Part shown: in pieces, positions 7,124 through 15,789 of the stretch | Layout: every line of letters starts with the position of its first letter | How positions within the stretch are numbered: the first letter of the stretch is position 1 | DNA from: JAAXIE01 sp965263155 | GTDB taxonomy: Bacteria; Chloroflexota; Dehalococcoidia; Lucifugimonadales; JAAXIE01 | Assembly (NCBI GenBank): GCA_965263155.1 | Contig: OZ253586.1 | Location: 3,038,001-3,102,000, forward strand | Direction: 5' to 3' | Length of the DNA stretch: 64,000 bases | The notes under the pieces: generated by a model | What the model saw: only the letters and a program-made list of their open reading frames with translations | Told to the model about the DNA's origin: nothing | Databases searched by the model: none | Position numbers and translations under genes: made by a program

Positions 7124-8458
7124 CTACGGGGCGTCGGTTATGTTGTATTGCAGGGCGGTGTGGGTGGCGCTGGAGCGCGAGCCCGTGCGCTCGGCGAAGG
7201 CGATACGCATGCTCACCACCATGATGTTCTGGCGCTTCTGGATATCTCGCTCCGTCTCGATGGTCAGCTCCCGCCGGAAGCCCACGCGCCATTGGGTGCG
7301 GTTAGTGATGAGCAGGCGACCGGTGTTGCTCGTGTTGCCCCCACTTGTCACCTTGCCGTCGGCATCCGCAGATGCCATCTGCTCCGATACCAGCACCGGG
7401 ATGCCTTCCACAGCACCGAGTTGCCCCTGTAGCAGGGTGGCACTGGGGCCCAGCTTGTCCAAGGTGCGGAAGTTGGTGATGCTGAGGCTGCGTATGTAGG
7501 TGTCCACATCCATGACGTACGCCAGTTCCGAGGGCCGCACCCCGTACCTGCCCAGCTTGCCCCGTATCTCGTTGAACATGCTGTCCGAGGCGGAGGCGTC
7601 GTGGTCGTTGGCTTGGCTGGTGTTGTCCACCAAGGGCAGATGCACCAAGCCATCGAACCCTAGCAGCCAGTGCCCCTTGCCCACGTCACTCTTGGAGATG
7701 GTGGCCCCGTCGGCGTTGATGTTGTTGGTTGCGGTGGTGTCGGCGTTCAGCAGCACGTCGTCGATGACCTCGGCGGCGTTGCGCACCAGCGACGACCGCA
7801 CCTCTGAGGCCATGGCCACCACTGAGTCTTCGTCCAAGGACAGGGACCAAGGCACCTGCCCCACCAGCTCGTAGGAGGTCAGCGTCTGCTTGGCCGTGGC
7901 GAGAGCCGAGCCGGTGACGGCTGAGTTCTCCGTGCCGGGGTACCAGCTTACGTCTCCCAACTGCAGAGGGATGTCGAAGGGGTCGGAGGGCATCTCAGTG
8001 CGGGAGAACAGCGGCGCCACCATGGTTTCGAGGTTCACGTCCAGCCACAGCGCCGCCGCCTCTTGCGTCGGCACCAACTCATCCCCCGACCCAGCAGTGG
8101 TGCTGTCCATGGCAGCCTTCAAGTTCAGTTGCCACTCCTCCAGCATCCGTGGATTCAACCCCATCGGCTGCCTCATCTGCGAGTTCAGCAGGCTGCGCAC
8201 GCAGGCCAAATCCAGCAGGTCCATGCCCTCGTACTTGCCGAAGGGCACCCGCGGGCGGCCCTTCTCCACATACTTCGCCAGAATGCCCCTCTTCTGCCCC
8301 TCCTTCGCCGAGTCCTGCATCCGACCCAATTGGGAAACAATCCTCTGCACCTCCTCCCGGATGGGCGGAATCTCGGCGTCCATGCGCGCTTGGTAGAAGT
8401 CGCGTATGCCCGCCACCTCACTCTTGATAACCTCCAAGTCTTGCGTCGCCATATTCAT
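7124..8458 (-). CDS. HK97-fold major capsid protein
   Basis: 444 residues. An N-terminal scaffold-like coiled coil (about residues 1-55) precedes the capsid core. The core shows LVPTQEAAALWLDVNLETMVAPLFSRTEMPSD, the phage-capsid PGTENSAVTG segment, a helix EVRSSLVRNAAEVIDDVLLNAD (spine helix), the YVMDVDTYIRSLSITNF segment and the C-terminal GRLLITNRTQWRVGFRRELTIETERDIQKRQNIMVVSMRIAFA strands of the A-domain/P-domain. Length fits a protein whose delta domain is removed by the protease encoded just upstream at 8785-9609. It is the best-preserved virion gene here. Confidence 0.85.
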   Translation of the reverse strand: MNMATQDLEVIKSEVAGIRDFYQARMDAEIPPIREEVQRIVSQLGRMQDSAKEGQKRGILAKYVEKGRPRVPFGKYEGMDLLDLACVRSLLNSQMRQPMGLNPRMLEEWQLNLKAAMDSTTAGSGDELVPTQEAAALWLDVNLETMVAPLFSRTEMPSDPFDIPLQLGDVSWYPGTENSAVTGSALATAKQTLTSYELVGQVPWSLSLDEDSVVAMASEVRSSLVRNAAEVIDDVLLNADTTATNNINADGATISKSDVGKGHWLLGFDGLVHLPLVDNTSQANDHDASASDSMFNEIRGKLGRYGVRPSELAYVMDVDTYIRSLSITNFRTLDKLGPSATLLQGQLGAVEGIPVLVSEQMASADADGKVTSGGNTSNTGRLLITNRTQWRVGFRRELTIETERDIQKRQNIMVVSMRIAFAERTGSRSSATHTALQYNITDAP

Positions 8459-8548
8459 CTCTCTCTCCCTTGCATCTGTCCTATCGATTTCGTGTTGTTA
8501 TTTCGATTCCGAGACAGTCCTCGTGCCCGTTCCCTTCCCCCCTTCCCG

Positions 8549-8692
8549 TTCGTCCTGAGCAGAGTGTGAGCGCGGCGGGCAGCACGTCCCCCACTTATTC
8601 CCCCCTCCCGTTCGTCCTGAGCGAAGAGGGTGGGTTGTACATCCGGCCGGTTGAGGTCGGATGTACAACCCACCCTCGAAGTCGAAGGACAA
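8549..8692. repeat. Two interspersed palindromic elements, one truncated
   Basis: A partial copy starts at about 8549 (CGTTCGTCCTGAGCAG) and a full copy spans 8607-8692, with an internal inverted repeat GGGTTGTACATCCG/CGGATGTACAACCC. Downstream at 8741-8782 is another repeat type, CCCTTCCCCCTTAGGGGGAA followed by GGTTGGGATGGGGGTGG, also seen near 14290 and 15150. Confidence 0.8.
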
Positions 8693-8784
8693 CTCCCAAA
8701 CAGCAACACACCCCTCCGACCACCAAACCGCCCGCCAAGCCCTTCCCCCTTAGGGGGAAGGTTGGGATGGGGGTGGAAATCCCC

Positions 8785-9609
8785 CTACGGCCCAGCCCTA
8801 GCCTCCCTCAACACCTCCAACAACTGCGGCAGCCGCGTAGTCCCCTCACTCCCCTGCAACTCCCCCACCCGTCGCTCCAGCACGGCGACACGCCCCTCGA
8901 TGCTGGCCTCCTCGGGATGCGCTGCTACCCGCACCCCGCCGCCCCACAACCCCCGCCGCACCGCGTTCTCGTTGGCAGGCACCGGGGCAGCGCTCACCTC
9001 CAGCAGCACCTGCTCCGTGAACCGTATCCCCAGGAACTTGCCCGTCTGAGGATGACGCCTCTCCTCATACCGCAGCGGCCGGAATCCCACCGACACCCCC
9101 TTCTGGTACCCGCCCTGGTACAAGGCAGCCACCTCCTGCGCAAACGACGTCGGCGCAAACTCCACCTTCACCAGCAGCGCCCCAGACATCAGGGCCGGCC
9201 CCCCGCCCGCCCCACTCCCCGCTTCTCTTGATGATGCCGTCCACACCTGCGTCGCCCGCCCGATGGCAGGCCGAGCGTAGTCATGCGCCCACAGGAACAC
9301 CGGGTTCTTGCGGTAAGCGTCCAGCTTCCAGCCAGCCACCGACACCACATCCCCATGCCGGTCCACCTCCTCGGTGGAGGCCACGAAGGTCATGGGACTG
9401 CTTTCGTCGCCAAGCTCCTTCCTCTGCCAATCGGCCTCCGCGGCTGTGGCGACTGCTCCCAGCACGCTCCACTTGAACACGCAGGGCGCATCGGCAATGC
9501 CACGGCGGTAGTCCTCCAAGGCCTCCAGCAACTGCTCCTGCATCTGGGCCTCCCACTGGCTTTCACCCTGCCCCGCAATCCCTTCAGTCCCCGTTTCAGT
9601 CAACTTCAT
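8785..9609 (-). CDS. HK97-family prohead protease
   Basis: 274 residues from an ATG at 9609 preceded by GGAGG. The herpesvirus-assemblin-like fold is visible: FVASTEEVDRHGDVVSVAGWKLDAYRKNPVFLWAHDYARPAIGRA contains the catalytic His in LWAHDY, and GYQKGVSVGFRPL carries the catalytic Ser. A C-terminal coiled coil with VAVLERRVGELQG ends the protein. This enzyme removes the scaffold domain of the capsid protein during prohead maturation. The normal neighbour upstream would be the portal gene; here the upstream side is a terminator and host-type genes, while the portal is found inverted at 15.8-17.1 kb. Confidence 0.8.
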   Translation of the reverse strand: MKLTETGTEGIAGQGESQWEAQMQEQLLEALEDYRRGIADAPCVFKWSVLGAVATAAEADWQRKELGDESSPMTFVASTEEVDRHGDVVSVAGWKLDAYRKNPVFLWAHDYARPAIGRATQVWTASSREAGSGAGGGPALMSGALLVKVEFAPTSFAQEVAALYQGGYQKGVSVGFRPLRYEERRHPQTGKFLGIRFTEQVLLEVSAAPVPANENAVRRGLWGGGVRVAAHPEEASIEGRVAVLERRVGELQGSEGTTRLPQLLEVLREARAGP

Positions 9610-9650
9610 CTCCCATCTACCTCCCATCTCTAATGCACCTGTTCCACAAC

Positions 9651-9706
9651 AAAAAGGAGACGGACCCCTGTTCCCCGGACATAGTCCGAGTTCCGAGGGG
9701 TCCGTC
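9651..9706 (-). terminator. Terminator pointing into the capsid block
   Basis: An 11-bp stem GACGGACCCCT/AGGGGTCCGTC (9659-9669 with 9696-9706) encloses a second small hairpin. On the minus strand it is followed by TCCTTTTT. It lies only 42 bp upstream of the protease start, so it blocks read-through into the capsid genes or attenuates them. Confidence 0.7.
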
Positions 9707-9868
9707 CCACTCATGCACCGGAGGCCTCCCTATCCCATCAACCCACTCGCCGTCGCCTCCGTGTAAACATCCTAGAACGTCCGTTCGCCCACTGTCAAAG
9801 GGTAGATGTCATGGGTGCCACGCCAAGATGAGATGAGCTTCTGGCGTCGATGGCGCACACCCAGTAGG

Positions 9869-10078
9869 ATGGGGGATGTGCACAAGGTGAGGGAGGCAAT
9901 ACGTATCGTGAAACGCGACGGATGGCGACCATCGAGAACAGGCGGGAGCCACCGCGTTTACAAACACCCTACCAAGCCGGGCAATGTTATCATCCCCGGA
10001 CATCCTAGCGACGACTTGCACCCCAAGACTTGGATCAGCATTCTGAGGCAGGCGGGGCTTCGAGGGAGGAGCCAATGA
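9869..10078 (+). CDS. hicA: HicA-type mRNA interferase toxin
   Basis: 69 residues (start ATG 9869; GTG 9878 is an alternative). The double-stranded RNA-binding-like fold of HicA/YcfA is clear: VREAIRIVKRDGWRPSRTGGSHRVYKHP, with the catalytic His in GSHRVY, then NVIIPGHPSDDLHPKTWISILRQAGL. Enzymes of this family cleave mRNA independently of ribosomes and are neutralised by HicB. The stop codon overlaps the hicB start (ATGA at 10075-10078). Confidence 0.88.
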   Translation: MGDVHKVREAIRIVKRDGWRPSRTGGSHRVYKHPTKPGNVIIPGHPSDDLHPKTWISILRQAGLRGRSQ

Positions 10079-10422
10079 AGCTGACGTACGTGGTCGTCTA
10101 CCAAGAGTTGCCAAACAATTACTGCGCCTATCTCCCGGAACTGCCCGGCTGCATAAGCACCGGCAAGACATGGGACGAGATACAGGATATGGTTCGTGAA
10201 GCAGTGACTCTCTACCTCGAAAGCACTTTGGAAGATGGTGACCCTTTGCCCGAAGGAGGGATGACCTTGGAAGACGCCATGGCATACCATTGCCAGCCCC
10301 TCAGCCGAGAGGAAGAGGAGAGTCTCGCCGAGTCAGGCGATGACTGGCCCGCCCTCCTGTCGATCACCTTCGCGCCCATAGAGGTCGAGGTGCCAGCGCC
10401 CCAAGCCGTGGCTGGGGACTAA
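10075..10422 (+). CDS. hicB: HicB-type antitoxin
   Basis: 115 residues with GGAGGA ahead of the ATG at 10075. It has the partial RNase-H-like fold of HicB: MKLTYVVVYQELPNNYCAYLPELPGCISTGKTWDEIQDMVREAVTLYLE, with the hallmark LPGCxSxGxTxxEA-like segment. An extended acidic C-terminal part (PLSREEEESLAES and further) replaces the usual HTH or ribbon-helix-helix domain. It neutralises HicA. The pair lies between the two opposed phage blocks. Confidence 0.85.
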   Translation: MKLTYVVVYQELPNNYCAYLPELPGCISTGKTWDEIQDMVREAVTLYLESTLEDGDPLPEGGMTLEDAMAYHCQPLSREEEESLAESGDDWPALLSITFAPIEVEVPAPQAVAGD

Positions 10423-10448
10423 TACACCTCTGCGGGTGCCAACCCCCC

Positions 10449-10492
10449 ATGACATCCGTCTATTGACGCACCCCTCCGCTACTCTCTAGTCT
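10449..10492 (+). promoter_or_regulatory. Promoter with TGACATCC box
   Basis: ATGACATCC at 10449-10457, TTGACG at 10463-10468, then an 18-bp spacer and TAGTCT at 10487-10492. The same three-part arrangement occurs upstream of the small-terminase genes at 12495 and 47387 (minus) and at 32291, 59416 (minus) and 21773. Confidence 0.6.
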
Positions 10493-10509
10493 GATTACAG
10501 AGTAGGACC

Positions 10510-10809
10510 ATGAGCTTCTACGTCTACATACTCCGTTGCTCTGACGGCTCCTACTACACGGGCCACACCGAGACTCCGGGAGCGCGTCTCGCGGCCCACC
10601 AAACGGGAGATTTTGAGGGCTATACCCGAAGCCGCCGTCCTGTGACTCTGGTTTTCACCCAAGAATTTCCCACCAGAGAGGAAGCCTTGGCCAGTGAAAG
10701 ACAGATCAAAGGCTGGACACGGGCGAAGAAAGAGGCCCTCATAGCTGGCAACTGGGAGAGCTTGGCGCACTGGTCCAAGAACCACCGCTCCCCTTCAAGC
10801 AAGTCCTGA
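10510..10809 (+). CDS. GIY-YIG nuclease superfamily protein (UPF0213-like)
   Basis: 99 residues. The GIY-YIG motif is present as FYVYILRCSDGSYYTGHT, followed by ARLAAHQTG (the Arg of the second motif), SRRPVTLVF and the conserved EEALASERQIKGWTRAKKEALIAG segment with its metal-binding Glu. Small single-domain GIY-YIG proteins of this type are common, often near mobile elements, and bind or nick DNA; cellular role is generally unknown. A TGACATCC-type promoter precedes it at 10449. Confidence 0.85.
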   Translation: MSFYVYILRCSDGSYYTGHTETPGARLAAHQTGDFEGYTRSRRPVTLVFTQEFPTREEALASERQIKGWTRAKKEALIAGNWESLAHWSKNHRSPSSKS

Positions 10810-10867
10810 CCCCGTATACCGGACAGCCTCCGCCTCCCACGACACCCCTTCCCCCGTCCATCCCCTC

Positions 10868-10957
10868 CCCCCCGTTCGTCCTGAGCGAAGGGAGCGGGTT
10901 GCACATCCGACCGCACAAGGTTGGATGTGCAACCCGCTCCCGAAGTCGAAGGACAGA
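10868..10957. repeat. Interspersed palindromic element
   Basis: CGTTCGTCCTGAGCGAAGGG at the left and CGAAGTCGAAGGAC at the right enclose a long inverted repeat built from GAGCGGGTTGCACATCC and its complement. Same family as the elements at 7003 and 8607. Confidence 0.85.
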
Positions 10958-11004
10958 GCCCCGAGGCAGGAAGTGGCTTCTCCTCCCCCCATGGCACCCA
11001 CCCG

Positions 11005-11375
11005 TTGACCATTCCCGCAAAGGCGGGAACCCACGGCCCACACTCCACGCCAACCCACCACCCCCTAAGCCCAGCACCCCTCCCCACCAATCGTCATTCC
11101 CGCGCAGGCGGGAACCCACGGCCCACACTCCATCCCAACTCACCACCCCCTAAGCCCAGCACCCTCCCCACCAACCGTCATTCCCGCGCAGACGGGAACC
11201 CACGGCCCACACTCCATCCCAACTCACCACCCCCTAAGCACAGCACCAACCCACCCGTCATTCCCGCGCAGGCGGGAACCCACGGCCCGCACTCCAATCC
11301 CAACCCACAACCCCCTAAACCCAGCACCTCCCACCACCGTCATTCCCGCGAAGGCGGGAACCCACGGCCCTGCCA
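11005..11375. repeat. Tandem array of CATTCCCGC..GCGGGAACCCACGG units
   Basis: Five copies of a short palindrome (ATTCCCGCGAAGGCGGGAA type) with a common tail CCCACGGCCC, starting near 11008, 11093, 11177, 11257 and 11339, so a period of 80-85 bp. The stretches between the palindromes are also similar to each other, which excludes CRISPR spacers. The rest of 11400-11738 is repeat debris and carries no gene. Confidence 0.85.
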
Positions 11376-11738
11376 CTTCAGCAAGTCCTATCTGCGAACC
11401 GCCCACACAAACCCACCGCCCCCGTCACCCCTCCCCGTTCGTCCTGAGCGAAGGGAGGGGGACACTCCGCGACCCAGACACGGAACCTACACCCCTCACC
11501 GTCGACCAGCCCAGCCCGCCCTAACCCAACGACCCACCCCTCACCCCGCTAAACCCCTCGACGAGGCCACATAGAATTCCCGCGTGCAAACCATGGTCCC
11601 ACCATCCCTTGCGTGGACAAAGAGAATCGGGCAAATATACTGAACTCCTATTCCACAAGCAGTCATCGAATGGAAGCCACCCTGCCGGGGGAGTGACTGC
11701 TGGCAGTCTCACGGAATTTCGGGTAAGGGAGAGACCAG

Positions 11739-12467
11739 ATGGGATCAAGACGAATCCTCCAAACCACATCCCAAGTGTCCTATCTGATCAGGTTTGTCTT
11801 CACTGGAGCCCTGCTTCTAAGCGGGTTCTATCTTTATTATGGCAACGGTGTAGAGGAAACGTCTCACGGTGTTAAAGCAGCAGTTTTTGCGATGAGCGCG
11901 GCCGGTATGCTGTTCGTTGGTCTGATCCCCGTAGACCGAAGCTTCAACGGACGGCTTGCCAGGTTCTTCACCAATGGCGGGGCTGCTATATTAACGGCTT
12001 TCGGCGGTTGGCATTGGATTCAGAGCGAAACCAACGGAGATTGGTTTCCTCTTCTCGCAGTCCCGGTAATCATCCTCGGGATCACGTCGATCGCGCTATT
12101 GATGGGCTTTATTGGGGCACTTGTCGTTGCATTTGACCGACGAAACGAACGCCCTTCCATCGAGGCCGAGTTACTACAATTAACTACAGGCGAGTTAGAT
12201 CGTTTTCATCAAGCCATGACAAACTCGGATACAAGAACGGCGGAAACGTTTGGTCACGCTGTAGCCACGGAAGTGCTGGCCGCCCACATACTCTTGCTCT
12301 TGATGGATAATGAGGAACGTCCACTAACATATGCCCAGTTGCACAACACGCTCAGCCAATATAGATTCACAGACGCTCAAACGGGACGTATACTGACAGC
12401 CTTCGCCTCTACCTTTAGCCGAATCGACCTAATGGTACGCTCAGGCCTCGAGGAATCCAAACCCTGA
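11739..12467 (+). CDS. Four-helix membrane protein, function unknown
   Basis: 242 residues with four hydrophobic segments in the first 140: VSYLIRFVFTGALLLSGFYLYYG, VFAMSAAGMLFVGLIPV, GGAAILTAFGGWHWI and PVIILGITSIALLMGFIGALVVAF. A soluble helical C-terminal half follows (LTTGELDRFHQAMTNSDTRTAETFG). Base composition is more AT-rich than the neighbours, which together with its place among repeats and phage genes suggests recent acquisition. GGAGAGA precedes the ATG. The family is not recognised. Confidence 0.6.
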   Translation: MGSRRILQTTSQVSYLIRFVFTGALLLSGFYLYYGNGVEETSHGVKAAVFAMSAAGMLFVGLIPVDRSFNGRLARFFTNGGAAILTAFGGWHWIQSETNGDWFPLLAVPVIILGITSIALLMGFIGALVVAFDRRNERPSIEAELLQLTTGELDRFHQAMTNSDTRTAETFGHAVATEVLAAHILLLLMDNEERPLTYAQLHNTLSQYRFTDAQTGRILTAFASTFSRIDLMVRSGLEESKP

Positions 12468-12494
12468 AGGCGGCCGTGCTTACCCCTCCCCCCC

Positions 12495-12598
12495 ATGACA
12501 TCCCCCCTTTGACAACTCCCAAACATACGTTCTAATATCACCCTACAGAGCGCGCTGGGGACTGACCCCTAAAGGTCGGCCCCGGCGCGTTTTCTTTT
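12495..12598 (+). promoter_or_regulatory. Promoter and attenuator-like leader before the terminase genes
   Basis: ATGACATCC at 12495-12503, TTGACA at 12509-12514, an 18-bp spacer and TAATAT at 12533-12538. Shortly after the expected start of transcription comes a nested hairpin: a 10-bp outer stem (12551-12560 with 12580-12589) and an inner GACC/GGTC stem, followed by TTTTCTTTT. A terminator right after the promoter and before the genes suggests attenuation or a short leader RNA. Nearly the same unit occurs on the minus strand at 47387-47293 and 59416-59309. Confidence 0.7.
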
Positions 12599-12629
12599 GA
12601 CAACGATCGTCTGGGGCCCCCAAGCCTAA

Positions 12630-12881
12630 ATGGGAGGATCACCCGTGGAACCACACCCCAATCACCCCCAAGCCCAGGATGCCAGCCCCAGTCGCTGCCG
12701 CCGTTGCCCCGGCACCGTCGTCGTCCGCCTCAAAAAGACCCGCAGGTCCGACAACGACATCTACCGCTGCACCCGCTGCGGCCTCATCTTCAGCCCAGCC
12801 AGCAACCCCACGCCCAAGCCAGACAACCCGACAGTCGGCCCCTCAGTTGGCCCCACAGGGAGGTGCGGCCATGAGTCGTAA
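12630..12881 (+). CDS. Zinc-ribbon small protein
   Basis: 83 residues with two CxxC knuckles, CRRCPGTVVVRL and YRCTRCGLIF, about 20 residues apart, which form a zinc ribbon. Flanking segments are Pro-rich and disordered. The gene ends 11 bp inside the small terminase gene. Zinc-ribbon proteins of this size are found in front of terminase genes in some phages and may bind DNA. The exact role is unknown. Confidence 0.6.
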   Translation: MGGSPVEPHPNHPQAQDASPSRCRRCPGTVVVRLKKTRRSDNDIYRCTRCGLIFSPASNPTPKPDNPTVGPSVGPTGRCGHES

Positions 12882-13302
12882 GCTGAACAGAAAGAACCCT
12901 GCGGCCGATGAGACCAGTAATAGCTACGAAAAAAAACGTTCCAGCTACGACGCTGGCCGCCGCTCAGCTAGCAAAAAGAAGTTCTTGGCCGCCCACCAGC
13001 TAGGCGCCACCACGAGACAGGCCGCACGCATCGCCGGTGTCTGTAGGGGCACCCTATACCGATGGCGCAATCAGGACCCCGAATTCGCCCTAGCCTGGCT
13101 CCAGTCCCGCGACAAGGCCTTAGAGGACCTTGAGATCTTGGCATTCAAGCGCGCCATCCAAGGCAACGACCGCCTTCTCATGTTCCTCCTCAAGTCCCAC
13201 ATGCCCGATACCTACAACCAGCGTTCTAATCAGCCCAAGCCCGCTGGTTCTAAGGCCCTGAACATCGCTGATCTCGTCGACAAGGTGCGTGAATGGATAT
13301 GA
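12871..13302 (+). CDS. Terminase small subunit-like protein
   Basis: 143 residues from an ATG at 12871 with GGGAGG upstream. The N-terminal part SYEKKRSSYDAGRRSASKKK precedes a helix-turn-helix (FLAAHQLGATTRQAARIAGVCRGTLYRWRNQDPEF) of the phage terminase small-subunit type. After it come LAWLQSRDKALEDLEILAFKRAIQGNDRLLMFLLK, a dimerisation-like helix pair, and a C-terminal tail. Small terminases bind the packaging start site and load the large subunit. The stop overlaps the large terminase start by 10 bp. The DNA coding SYEKKRSSYD carries a pair of AGCTACGA repeats 21 bp apart that recurs at other loci. Confidence 0.8.
   Translation: MSRKLNRKNPAADETSNSYEKKRSSYDAGRRSASKKKFLAAHQLGATTRQAARIAGVCRGTLYRWRNQDPEFALAWLQSRDKALEDLEILAFKRAIQGNDRLLMFLLKSHMPDTYNQRSNQPKPAGSKALNIADLVDKVREWI
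12922..12950 (+). repeat. AGCTACGA direct repeat pair, 21-bp spacing
   Basis: AGCTACGA at 12922-12929 and again at 12943-12950, start to start 21 bp, inside the 5' part of the small terminase gene. The same pair, sometimes with AGATACAA as first member, is found at 32560/32581, at 47133/47112 (minus) and at 59095/59074 (minus). Confidence 0.75.
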
Positions 13303-15116
13303 ACCGGATGCCGGGGGACACACCCCTCACTCAAATGCCCCACGAAATCGCAGGCCCTGACCTGCCCCAAGCCGTCTACCAAGAGGCATTCCGGCGCTCT
13401 CCGATCGGCTTCGCCCACGTCATCCTCGGTGTCGACCTCTGGGCCAAACAGGAAGAGGTCCTCAACGCCCTCCGCGACCACCGCCGCGTGGCAGTCAAGG
13501 CTGGCAACGGCGTCGGCAAGGGCTTCACTGCCGCCGTCGCCGTCCTCTGGTTCCTCTGCTCTCACCAGCCTGCCACCGTTCTCACCACGGCGCCCACGGC
13601 GCGACAGGTGCGCCACATCCTCTGGCAGGAGATACGCCGCCTCTACCGTGCCTCGGCCTACCCCCTCGGCGGCAAGTTGCTGGTCACCCGCTTGGAGCTG
13701 CCCCATGACCGCTTTGCCCTTGGCCTCTCCAGCGATGAGGTGGACCAGTTCCAAGGCTTCCACTCCCCCAACATGCTCATCGTCGTCGATGAGGCCGAGG
13801 GCGTTATCGAGCCCATCTACGAGGCCATCGATGCCGTGATGACCACAGGCAACAGCAAGCTCCTCCTCATCGGCAACCCCACCAGCGTCACCGGCACATT
13901 TCGCCGCGCCTTCCACGAAGAACGCCACCTGTACCACAACATCACCATCTCCGCCTTGGACTCCCCCAACGTGAAACAGCAGCGCGTCGTCCTCCCCGGC
14001 CTCACTACTCACGAGTGGGTCGCCGAGCGCGTCGCCCTCTGGGGCGAAGCCAGCCCCATGTACCACGCCCGCGTCCTAGGCGACTTCTCCGACCGCGCCG
14101 AGGACACCCTAATCAGCCTGACCCACATCGAAGCCGCCATCACCCGCCACGTTACCCTCGTCGTCGCCCCTCCCTCCGCCATTCCCGCGCTTCCCTCCGT
14201 CATTCCCGCGAAGGCGGGAACCCACGCCTGCCCCGGACCACGATCCGGGGGCCCGGACTCCGTCGCAACAGAAGATAGCGATGACAATAGTCCCTTCCCC
14301 CTCAGGGGGAAGGTTAGGATGGGGGTGGAAGAAGAGGACGAGCCGCCCGCCCCCGCCCTTCTCTCCGTTCGTCCTGAGCGAAGTGAGACAGTGAACCCTT
14401 CGGGCCTGCCAAGCTCACACCCCTCCCATCAATCCCGACATCCCCATCCGTCCTCATCTCTCCCCGTTCGTCCTGAGCGAAGTGAGACAGTGAGCCTTCC
14501 GGACCTGCCAAGGTCGGAAGTCTCACCGTCTCACGAAGTCGAAGGACCCACACCCGATGATGAGGACACCAACGCACCCACCATCCTAGCCGTAGACGTC
14601 GCCCGCTTCGGCGCCGACCAGAGCGTCCTCCTTCTAGCCACCCCCACCGCCGTCCTCCGCCTCGAAGCCCACCACGGCCTCGATACCATGCAGTTGGCGG
14701 GCCGTGTGGTGGATGCCCACCGACACTGGTCCCCCGCCCGTCCTCCAGACTGAATCGTGGTCGACGAGATAGGTGTGGGCGCAGGGGTCGTGGACCGGCT
14801 CAAGGAGTTGGACCTGCCTGTGACGGGCATCAACGTAGGCCGCCCCGCCCGCCAGCGCACCCTCTTCGCCAACCTTCGCGCCGAGGGCTACTGGCGCCTC
14901 CGCGAGCTCTTCTCCCAGTCCCAAATCTCCATCCCCAACGACCCCGAGCTCGCAGGCCAACTCTCATCCCTGCGCTACAGCTACAACAGCCGAGGCCAAC
15001 TCATCATCGAAAGCAAAGACGACGCCCGCGCCCGTGGCATCCCATCCCCCGACAAAGCCGACGCCATGATGCTCGCCTTCCTAGGCCACAACCCCGCCGT
15101 AAGGCTTCGCACATGA
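13293..15116 (+). pseudogene. Phage terminase large subunit, interrupted by TGA and repeats
   Basis: The first part is the packaging ATPase: Walker A GNGVGKGF, LTTAPTARQVR, Walker B MLIVVDEAEGV and the coupling motif LLLIGNPTSVTGTF. The last part is the RNase-H-like nuclease: ILAVDVARFGADQSV and VVDEIGVGAGVVDRL, ending with SPDKADAMMLAFLGH. Between them, about 14170-14560 is made of interspersed repeats translated in frame. A TGA at 14751-14753 sits between PPD and IVVDEIG in the nuclease domain, in the same frame. Without read-through the protein loses the second acidic nuclease motif, so packaging is probably dead. The stop is not in a redox motif, so selenocysteine is unlikely. Confidence 0.8.
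14175..14560. repeat. Repeat cluster inside the large terminase gene
   Basis: Holds a CATTCCCGCGAAGGCGGGAA unit (about 14199-14227), a CCCTTCCCCCTCAGGGGGAA unit (about 14290), and two copies of CCGTTCGTCCTGAGCGAAGT (about 14362 and 14463) closed by CACGAAGTCGAAGGA at about 14533. All are families seen between genes elsewhere. The total length keeps the terminase frame open. Confidence 0.8.
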
Positions 15117-15144
15117 GCCGCCATCATCCTCTCCAATGGCGACC

Positions 15145-15730
15145 TCTCCAAAACCCCTTCCCCCTTGAGGGGGAAGGTTGGGATGGGGGTGGCGTGCCCC
15201 TCTCTTCGTCATTCCCGCGCCCCCTTCTTCGTCATTCCCGCGCCCTAGTGCCTCCTCGGAACCCACGGCCCGGACCAGGGGGCAAGTCACCCACTGTCAG
15301 CCGGAGCACCACCCCCGTCATTCCCGCGCCCCCTTCCGTCATTCCCGCGAAGGCGGGAACCCACGGCCCAGACTCCCCCAACAACTCTCCCACCCTCAGC
15401 CGGAGCACCACCCCCCGTCATTCCCGCACTCCTTCTTCGTCATTCCCGCGAAGGCGGGAACCCACGGCCCACACTATCCCAACAACTCTCCCACCCTCAG
15501 CGGACCAACCACCGTCATTCCCGCGCCCCTTTTTCGTCATTCCCGCGAAGGCGGGAACCCACGGCCCACACTATCCCAACAACTCTCCCACCCTCAGCGG
15601 ACCAACCACCGTCATTCCCGCGCCCCCTTCTTCGTCATTCCCGCGAAGGCGGGAACCCACGGCCCGGACTATCCCAACAACTCTCCCACCCTGAGCGGAC
15701 CAACACCCCGTCATTCCCGCGAAGCGCCAG
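15145..15730. repeat. Repeat array between terminase and portal
   Basis: Starts with CCCTTCCCCCTTGAGGGGGA and continues with at least ten half or whole CGTCATTCCCGCG units in pairs (a truncated CGTCATTCCCGCGCCCC followed by a whole palindrome with CCCACGGCCC), repeated about every 100 bp with the linker CCCAACAACTCTCCCACCCT. It has no gene. Linkers are repeated, so this is not a CRISPR array. Confidence 0.85.
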
Positions 15731-15789
15731 CCCGGACTCCATCCCAAGTCGCCACCGCGTAACCACAAACAACCAAGGAGGTCACGAAC

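Noticed and set aside
11005..11375. CRISPR array
   Set aside because: The palindromic units are regular, but the intervening sequences are near-identical to each other and no cas genes are present.
12679..12870. Longer N-terminus for the small terminase
   Set aside because: The extension is Ala/Pro/Ser-rich antisense-like sequence of the zinc-ribbon gene; the ATG at 12871 has a clear ribosome site.
14751..14753. TGA in the large terminase as a selenocysteine codon
   Set aside because: The position (PPD-x-IVVDEIG) is not redox-active, and no hairpin like the other three was seen at 15-20 nt downstream. A nonsense mutation is simpler.
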